Shown piece by piece: positions 1 through 5,398 of a stretch of DNA of 7,713 nucleotides. The DNA comes from JBCBEX01 sp038528235 (GTDB lineage Bacteria; Bacteroidota; Rhodothermia; Rhodothermales; Rubricoccaceae): assembly GCA_038528235.1 (NCBI GenBank), contig JBCBEX010000133.1, positions 1 through 7,713 on the forward strand, in the 5' to 3' direction. Numbering within the stretch: position 1 is the stretch's first letter; every line of letters begins with the position of its first letter. The position numbers and the translations under genes are program-made. The notes under the pieces are model-generated. The model made no database searches. It had not been told where the DNA came from and was given only the letters and a program-made list of their open reading frames with translations.

Positions 1-1
1 T

Positions 2-646
2 CGGGTGACCATCGACGGCGAGACGGTGAACACCCTCGGCGTCAAGGTGACCCCGGACCAAGACGTGCGTGTGGATGGCCGACCGATCGCGCCGAAGAAA
101 CTCGCCTACGTGCTGCTCAACAAGGCGAAGGACACCATCACCACCACCGACGATGAACACGACCGCCGGACGGTGATGGACGTGCTCCCGGCTGACCTGC
201 ACGACCTCTTTCCCGTGGGGCGGCTCGACCGAGATACGACGGGCGCGCTCCTACTCACCAACGACGGCGAGCTCGCGCACCGGCTCATGCACCCGCGCTA
301 CGAGATCGAGAAGCTCTATCTGGTCAAGACGAAGGAGTCGGTGAAGCCTCACCAACTCGATCAGCTTCGGAGCGGGATCGACTTGGACGACGGCCCTGCC
401 CTCGCAGACATGATCGCCTATCCGGGCGACCGTCACGACGAGGTCGCGCTCAGTTTGCACGAAGGCCGCAACCGTCAGGTCCGCCGGATGTTTGAGGCAC
501 TCGGTCACGAAGTCGTAGCGCTGGATCGTTTTCGCTACGCTGGCCTGACACTCGACGCCCTGCGCCGCGGCCGGTGGCGGCGGCTCGAACCGCATGAGAT
601 CAATGCGCTCCGGCGAGCCGTCAAGCTCAAAGCCATCGTCTCCTAG
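2..646 (+). CDS. rluB: 23S rRNA pseudouridine synthase, RsuA/RluB family (5' partial)
   Basis: The enzyme isomerises a uridine to pseudouridine in ribosomal RNA; RluB itself modifies U2605 of 23S rRNA in E. coli. The window starts inside the gene. The first full codon is Arg (2-4), followed by VTIDGETV, which matches the end of an S4 RNA-binding domain, so the GTG at 5 is an internal Val and not the start. Counting that Val as residue 1, the synthase core follows: NKAKDTITT near 39-47, the catalytic box GRLDRDTTGALLLTNDG at 72-88 with the likely nucleophile Asp75 (227-229), KLYLVK near 103-108, and the C-terminal EGRNRQVRRMFEALGHEV box. It ends in TAG, 34 bases before guaB. The usual NKPxG is NKAKD here. 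Choosing RluB over RsuA or RluF rests on general resemblance only; the family is certain, the exact target base is not. Confidence 0.9.
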   Translation, partial: RVTIDGETVNTLGVKVTPDQDVRVDGRPIAPKKLAYVLLNKAKDTITTTDDEHDRRTVMDVLPADLHDLFPVGRLDRDTTGALLLTNDGELAHRLMHPRYEIEKLYLVKTKESVKPHQLDQLRSGIDLDDGPALADMIAYPGDRHDEVALSLHEGRNRQVRRMFEALGHEVVALDRFRYAGLTLDALRRGRWRRLEPHEINALRRAVKLKAIVS

Positions 647-680
647 CCGCTCCCCACTCCCTGGACTCTGCTTCTCCATC

Positions 681-2144
681 ATGAAAATCTATCAGGAAGG
701 GCTGACGTACGACGACGTCCTGCTGCTGCCGGCTCATTCAGCCGTGATGCCCCGTGACGTGAACACCGCAAGCCGTCTCAGCCGGGGCATCACGCTCAAC
801 GTGCCCATCCTCTCGGCCGCCATGGATACCGTGACGGAGGCCGAGATGGCCATCGCGATGGCGCGCCAGGGCGGTGTTGGGGTGCTCCACAAGAACATGA
901 GCATCACCGAACAGGCCCGCCACGTTCGCCGCGTGAAGCGCTCGGAGAGCGGCATGATCCTCGATCCGATCACACTGCGGCCGAACAGCACCGTTGCCGA
1001 CGCCCGCCTGACGATGGCGCGGAACTCCATCGGTGGCATTCCCATCGTGAACCTGGAGGGCCGCCTCGTGGGTATCGTGACCAACCGCGACCTCCGCTTC
1101 GAGCACGACGGCACCGTCGCGTTGCAGGAGGTTATGACCCAGGCCCCACTCGTGACGGCTCCCGTAGGGACGACCCTGGACGAGGCTGAGAATATCCTTC
1201 AGCGTCACAAGATCGAGAAGCTGCCCGTCGTCGACGATGACGACAAGCTCCTGGGTCTGATCACCTTCAAGGATATCCAGAAGAAGCGGAAGTATCCGCT
1301 CGCCTGCAAAGACGAGTTTGGGCGCCTGCGGGTGGGCGCTGCCGTTGGTGTGACCGGCGACACGCACGACCGCATCCGTGCACTCTCTGAAGCAGGCGTC
1401 GACTTCGTGGTGATCGACACGGCGCATGGTCACTCAGAAGGGGTGCTCCGGACCGTCCGAGAGGTAAAAGAGGCCTTCGGTGATCTGGAGATCGTGGCGG
1501 GCAACGTGGCGACGGAGGCCGGGGCCGAAGCGCTTATCCTCGCTGGCGCGGACGCGGTCAAGGTCGGCATCGGACCTGGGTCGATCTGTACCACGCGCGT
1601 CGTGGCCGGGGTTGGCGTCCCGCAGCTGACGGCCGTGATGAATGCCGCTATTGCATGTAAAAAATATAACGTGCCGCTCATCGCGGACGGCGGCATCAAG
1701 CAGACAGGCGATATCCCGAAAGCGCTCGCCGCCGGCGCCGACTCGGTGATGATCGGCGGCCTCTTCGCAGGCGTCGAGGAAAGCCCCGGCGAGACCGTGC
1801 TCTACGAAGGACGTCGCTACAAACACTACCGCGGCATGGGCTCGCTCGGAGCGATGGAGGCCGGGTCCAAAGACCGCTACTTCCAGGACGCGGAAGACGA
1901 CCTCAAGAAGCTCGTCCCCGAGGGGATCGAGGGACGCGTGCCCTACAAGGGAATGCTCGGCGAAGTCATCTACCAGATGCTCGGCGGCCTCCGGGCGGCA
2001 ATGGGCTACTGCGGAGCCGGTTCGATCTCGGCCTTGAAAGACGACGCGCAGTTTGTGCGGATCACGGGCTCAGGCCTCCGCGAAAGCCACCCGCACGACA
2101 TCACGATCACCGAGGAGGCCCCGAACTACTCCGTCCGCTCCTGA
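681..2144 (+). CDS. guaB: Inosine-5'-monophosphate dehydrogenase
   Basis: GuaB oxidises IMP to XMP with NAD+, the committed step of GMP synthesis, in the cytoplasm. The ATG at 681 gives 487 residues, the normal bacterial length, and begins MKIYQEGLTYDDVLLLP as the family does; a longer reading from 594 would add 29 low-complexity residues overlapping rluB and is not credible. The TIM barrel is split by two CBS domains at about 93-148 and 152-208. Visible motifs are NVATEAGAEAL (275-285), the active-site loop GIGPGSICTTR with catalytic Cys303 (codon 1587-1589), the phosphate-binding IADGGIK (334-340) and MIGGLFAG (357-364), YRGMGSLGAM (383-392), and the flap EGIEGRVPYKG (414-424). No Shine-Dalgarno sequence precedes the start. 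The stop lies two bases before the next ATG, so co-transcription and translational coupling with the M24 peptidase are likely. No missing residue or frameshift is seen. Confidence 0.98.
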   Translation: MKIYQEGLTYDDVLLLPAHSAVMPRDVNTASRLSRGITLNVPILSAAMDTVTEAEMAIAMARQGGVGVLHKNMSITEQARHVRRVKRSESGMILDPITLRPNSTVADARLTMARNSIGGIPIVNLEGRLVGIVTNRDLRFEHDGTVALQEVMTQAPLVTAPVGTTLDEAENILQRHKIEKLPVVDDDDKLLGLITFKDIQKKRKYPLACKDEFGRLRVGAAVGVTGDTHDRIRALSEAGVDFVVIDTAHGHSEGVLRTVREVKEAFGDLEIVAGNVATEAGAEALILAGADAVKVGIGPGSICTTRVVAGVGVPQLTAVMNAAIACKKYNVPLIADGGIKQTGDIPKALAAGADSVMIGGLFAGVEESPGETVLYEGRRYKHYRGMGSLGAMEAGSKDRYFQDAEDDLKKLVPEGIEGRVPYKGMLGEVIYQMLGGLRAAMGYCGAGSISALKDDAQFVRITGSGLRESHPHDITITEEAPNYSVRS

Positions 2145-2146
2145 AC

Positions 2147-3262
2147 ATGAAGACCCTGGTAGACCGTACCCTGCACACAGCGGCGCCGACGGTCGAGACG
2201 GCACGAATCGCGCAGATCCGCGGGCTCCTCGAAGCCCATGACGCCGATGCCGTGTTCGTCTCGGCAGGCCATGATGTGCGATGGGCTACGGGGTTCACGG
2301 GGTCCAACGCGTTGCTGATCGTCACGCGCGGGTCGATTGCGTTCCTGACCGACGGACGCTACGACGAGCAGGCGAATCGCGAAGTCCGACTCGGCGATGT
2401 CTACATCGTCCAAGGCGATCTAGGCGGCTTCGCGGCCAAGTCGGCCCTAGTTCCAGAAGGTGCGACGGCGCTCGTTCAGAGCGACTGCCTCACGGTCGCA
2501 GCCTTCGAGAAGCTTAGAGGGCAGTTCCCCACGGTCGACTTCGTGCCCGTCCCTAGCCTCCTCGATGTAGCGGTAGCGGCTAAGTCGGCGGATGAGATTG
2601 AACGGGTCCGAGCAGCCCAAGCCGTCACGGACGACGTGTTTTCGGCGCTTTTGCCGATGATCAGGCCTGGTGTCACGGAGCAGGCCCTCGCTGCTGAGAT
2701 CACGTACGCGCACTTGCAGCGCGGCGCCTCAGCGATGTCGTTCGAGCCGATTGTCGCATCCGGCCCGAACAGCGCGCTCCCCCATGCGCGGCCGACCACC
2801 CGCGTGCTTCAGGACGGGGACGTGGTCCTGATCGACATGGGCGCCTACGTGGAAGGGTACTCGTCGGACATGACCCGAACTCTAGTGCTAGGCCAAGCGA
2901 CCGACGAAGTCCGTCAGGTCTACGCAGCTGTGTTGCACGCGCAGGAAGCGGCCATTGAGGTCGCGAAAGCTGGAAGGTCGGGTACAGAGCTCGACGCGGC
3001 GGCCCGCTCCGTGCTGGTCGATGCAGGCTACGGCGATTATTTCAGCCATAGCCTGGGGCACGGCGTCGGGCTACGTGTGCACGAATGGCCTCGGCTCTCA
3101 CAGCAGGTCGAACACGTGCTCCCTGTCGGCGCTACGGTAACGATCGAGCCTGGCGTGTATCTCCCCGGGCGCTTCGGCGTTCGCATCGAAGACATCATTG
3201 TGCTGGGCGAGGCCGGTTGCGACAACTTGACGAGCACGCCGAAAACGTTGCTCGAACTGTAA
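2147..3262 (+). CDS. Xaa-Pro peptidase, M24B family metallopeptidase
   Basis: This is a cytoplasmic two-metal peptidase of the pita-bread fold that is expected to cut peptides at an Xaa-Pro bond (aminopeptidase or dipeptidase type). It is 371 residues long, typical of the short bacterial Xaa-Pro enzymes. The N-terminal creatinase-like domain covers about 18-140 (VRWATGFTGSNALL, FLTDGRY). The catalytic domain follows from about 150. All five metal ligands are present: Asp230 in LIDMGA, Asp241 in SSDMTRT, His305 in LGHGVGLRVHE, Glu334 in TIEPGVY and Glu348 in RIEDI; His213 (LPHARPT) and His312 fit the substrate-binding histidines. There is no signal peptide. The ATG lies two bases after the guaB stop and no better start exists. 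The ending TPKTLLEL is usual for the family. The exact substrate class (PepP-like or PepQ-like) cannot be decided from sequence alone. Confidence 0.93.
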   Translation: MKTLVDRTLHTAAPTVETARIAQIRGLLEAHDADAVFVSAGHDVRWATGFTGSNALLIVTRGSIAFLTDGRYDEQANREVRLGDVYIVQGDLGGFAAKSALVPEGATALVQSDCLTVAAFEKLRGQFPTVDFVPVPSLLDVAVAAKSADEIERVRAAQAVTDDVFSALLPMIRPGVTEQALAAEITYAHLQRGASAMSFEPIVASGPNSALPHARPTTRVLQDGDVVLIDMGAYVEGYSSDMTRTLVLGQATDEVRQVYAAVLHAQEAAIEVAKAGRSGTELDAAARSVLVDAGYGDYFSHSLGHGVGLRVHEWPRLSQQVEHVLPVGATVTIEPGVYLPGRFGVRIEDIIVLGEAGCDNLTSTPKTLLEL

Positions 3263-3305
3263 TTCGCCGCGTAGATCGTATCGGAGCCGTCGCTTCGCGC
3301 TCGTT

Positions 3306-4355
3306 GTGAGAATCACCTTTGTGCTTCCTGCCCCGATTCGAATCCCGATGGGAGGCGCAAAGGTGGTCTATCAGCACGCGGCGCGGTTTGCTGAACGTGG
3401 ACACACCGTTCAGATCGTGATGCCGCAACGCGTGCAGGCGGGCATCGCCGGATGGGCGCGACACATGGCGGTACAGGTGCGCGATAGACTTCACAAGGTG
3501 CAGCCGACGCCCTACTATCAGGCCGGTGGCGTGGCGTCCCTGGTCGTTCCGACGCTGTCTCCCCAACACGTCCCGCATGGCGATGTTGTGATCGCGACGG
3601 GATTTCAGACCGCGCAAGGCGTGGCCGCGCTTCCCCCGAGTCACGGGAGCAAGGTCTACTACTTGCAGGGCCTCGAAACTTTTGTGCATCCTGAAGCACG
3701 CAAGTCGTGGCATTATCCCATGGCGCTCGTCCCCTGCGCCCATTGGCTCGCGTCAGAAGTGGAGCGCGAAGGCCTCACGGTGCACGGTGTCGTCCCGAAT
3801 GCCATCGACCCTGAGGAATTCTACCAGACCATCCCGCCCGAAGCGCGGGGCCTACGCTTAGCCGCACTCTACCACCGGCACCCTGTCAAAGGCCCCGATG
3901 TCTTGATCGCTGCGCTGAATCACGTGCGTACTCGTCTGCCTACGGTCGAAGCCGACGTTTTCGCAGCCCGTCCGCCGTCACATGAGCTGCCTAGGTGGGT
4001 ACAGGTCCACGTCCGGCCCTCATTAGACGAGGTGCGTTCGCTCTACAACCGTGCGGCGGTGTTGCTGCACCCGAGCCGAAGCGAGGGGTGGGGCCTCGTA
4101 CCGATGGAAGCGGCAGCGTGCGGTGCGGCCATCGCGTCCAGCGCGAATCCGGGGATTGCCGAGTTTCTGGACGACGGCATCTCTGTCCGGTGCGTCCCCG
4201 TCGGAGACGGTCTGGCGCTCGGCGAAGCCGCGCTCGACTTGCTACTAGATCCAGAGACCCGCATCAGTCAAGCCCTCGCAGGGCAACGCGCTGTGGCGTC
4301 CTTTGACATGGGTGCCCAAAGTGCTCATTTTCTCGACCTCCTAGCTTCGCTCTAG
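3306..4355 (+). CDS. Glycosyltransferase, GT-B fold, family 4-like
   Basis: Predicted to move a sugar from a nucleotide-sugar donor to an unknown acceptor on the cytoplasmic side. It has 349 residues and no membrane segment or signal peptide. The GTG at 3306 is chosen because the first beta strand (RITFVLPAP, residues 2-10) and the glycine loop PMGGAKVVYQHA begin directly after it; later GTG or ATG codons would remove them. The N-terminal Rossmann half runs to about 160, with VIATGFQTAQ at 95-104. The C-terminal donor half has VPNAID (163-168), LYHRHPVKGPD (188-198) and the signature HPSRSEGWGLVPMEAAACG (255-273), in which Glu260 and Glu268 form the EX7E pair. NPGIAEFLDDG (281-291) is also typical. 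Donor and acceptor cannot be told. It lies 43 bases after the peptidase gene and 37 before a second glycosyltransferase, so both may serve one glycan. The LYH-KG motif recalls some WsaF-like rhamnosyltransferases, but this is weak. Confidence 0.88.
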   Translation: MRITFVLPAPIRIPMGGAKVVYQHAARFAERGHTVQIVMPQRVQAGIAGWARHMAVQVRDRLHKVQPTPYYQAGGVASLVVPTLSPQHVPHGDVVIATGFQTAQGVAALPPSHGSKVYYLQGLETFVHPEARKSWHYPMALVPCAHWLASEVEREGLTVHGVVPNAIDPEEFYQTIPPEARGLRLAALYHRHPVKGPDVLIAALNHVRTRLPTVEADVFAARPPSHELPRWVQVHVRPSLDEVRSLYNRAAVLLHPSRSEGWGLVPMEAAACGAAIASSANPGIAEFLDDGISVRCVPVGDGLALGEAALDLLLDPETRISQALAGQRAVASFDMGAQSAHFLDLLASL

Positions 4356-4392
4356 GCACTGCCTGCACCTCGCCTCTTCTACCACGGAACAC

Positions 4393-5313
4393 GTGCGTCG
4401 TATCCGCTCGGCTCCTCACGCGCTCAGCCTAGTCGTTCCCTTCCTCGATGCGGGACGTTGGCTGCCGATCACCATACCCTCGTTGCTCGCGCAATCGACC
4501 CCGGTCGAGCTTGTGTTCGTGGACGACGGATCGACCGACGATTCCGCCGCGCGCCTGTCGCTTCTCCTCGCCGAGCATGAGGTACGGACGCGAAGCCTGG
4601 GTCATCGCGTGCGCGTAATGCGGCTCCGTGAGAACCAGGGGCGTTCGGTTGCCCGAAACACTGGCGTGTCGGCGTCAAAAGCACCTCTGGTGGCGTTCGT
4701 TGACGCAGACGTGGCGTTGCCATCAGACTGGGCAGCCCACCAGGTCGAGGCCCATGAGCGATATGGCGCTGTGGCCGTTGTGCCGAGACGGGTGCCTCTA
4801 GGGCTTGATCCGACCGACGACTTCCATCGATATCTCAGGCGAAAAGAGGGTGCAATTGGATCGGGCAGGGCGGGGGCTGTATTGCCTTGGAAGCAGTTCG
4901 TGACGGCAGCCGTGACTGTGCGTCGGCGCGCCTTTTTGGAGGTCGGCGGCTTTGACCCGGCGATCAGCTACGGAGAAGACACGGACCTCGGCCTACGCCT
5001 TGGAGCAGCACATCCTCGCGGCCTGCGGCTGCATCCGAGCAACATCGCCTACCATCACGATCCCGATACCCTGGAGCGTGCTCTTGCCAACTTCGCGCGC
5101 TTTGGCCGTCGTGATCTACCGGCTCTTTTGGAGCGGCATCCCTCGCTCCATGACGATACGGCCTCGGCGGGCACACGTGGTGTGCTGGCTCGGACGTTGG
5201 CCCAACTCGTGCCGCCTCGTTTCGTACGCGGCGTGCTTCCGCACCTGCCCGCATCGCTCCACACGCTCGGGGTACGCGGCCTCTGCCTTCGGGCGCTTCA
5301 AGCTCCAGCCTGA
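4393..5313 (+). CDS. Glycosyltransferase, GT-A fold, family 2-like
   Basis: Predicted metal-dependent sugar transferase of 306 residues; donor and acceptor are unknown. The GT-A core starts at about residue 11 with LSLVVPFLDA. Family 2 motifs appear in order: VDDGSTDDS (43-51, nucleotide binding), the NQGRSVARNTGVSAS segment (81-95), FVDADV (102-107) with the DxD metal site Asp104 and Asp106, the acceptor-side VGGFDPAISYGEDTDLGLRL (184-203) with the ED pair Glu195-Asp196 that supplies the likely base, and AYHHDPD (219-225). No transmembrane helix is evident, so it should be soluble or peripheral. The GTG at 4393 is the only plausible in-frame start between the previous gene and the first core strand, and no Shine-Dalgarno sequence precedes it. 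The TGA at 5311 is separated by one base from the ATG of the secreted protease, so the two are probably translated together. The C-terminal 60 residues match no motif I know. Confidence 0.9.
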   Translation: MRRIRSAPHALSLVVPFLDAGRWLPITIPSLLAQSTPVELVFVDDGSTDDSAARLSLLLAEHEVRTRSLGHRVRVMRLRENQGRSVARNTGVSASKAPLVAFVDADVALPSDWAAHQVEAHERYGAVAVVPRRVPLGLDPTDDFHRYLRRKEGAIGSGRAGAVLPWKQFVTAAVTVRRRAFLEVGGFDPAISYGEDTDLGLRLGAAHPRGLRLHPSNIAYHHDPDTLERALANFARFGRRDLPALLERHPSLHDDTASAGTRGVLARTLAQLVPPRFVRGVLPHLPASLHTLGVRGLCLRALQAPA

Positions 5314-5314
5314 C

Positions 5315-5398
5315 ATGCTTCGACGAACGAACAGACGGCTGTGGATGCTGATAGCACTGAGCATATCGGTAGCTACGCTCGCAGCACCGGCCATGGCG
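5315..5398 (+). other. Sec-type signal peptide of the subtilase
   Basis: Residues 1-28 show four arginines in the first eight positions, a hydrophobic core (LWMLIALSISVATLAA) and an Ala-Met-Ala signal peptidase I site before Gln29. There is no lipobox cysteine, so a lipoprotein is unlikely. The RRTNRR pairs do not match the Tat consensus, so the Sec route is preferred. Confidence 0.85.

Noticed and set aside
594..680. Longer guaB start at 594
   Set aside because: The extra 29 residues are Ser/Pro/Arg-rich, overlap the end of rluB, and precede the exact family N-terminus MKIYQEGLTYDDVLLLP.
251..682. Minus-strand open frame of 143 codons opposite the pseudouridine synthase
   Set aside because: It is a shadow of conserved catalytic motifs on the other strand. 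Its ATG falls on the guaB start region by chance.
738..1433. Minus-strand open frame of 231 codons opposite guaB
   Set aside because: It lies wholly within a clear IMP dehydrogenase gene, is rich in His, Arg, Asp and Val as expected of a reverse-strand shadow in GC-rich DNA, and shows no domain.
1651..1670. AT-rich patch with six A's and TATAAC inside guaB, considered as a promoter or frameshift site
   Set aside because: It encodes the conserved-looking ACKKYN with the frame intact, has no matching -35 or downstream start in frame, and the A run is not in a slippery-heptamer register.
3263..3305. Possible terminator or promoter between the peptidase and the first glycosyltransferase
   Set aside because: No stem-loop followed by a T run and no TAnnTTTG-like element is visible in these 43 bases.
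3195..3743. Minus-strand open frame of 182 codons across the peptidase-glycosyltransferase junction
   Set aside because: It overlaps two well-supported genes, is low in hydrophobic core patterns and has no recognisable motif.
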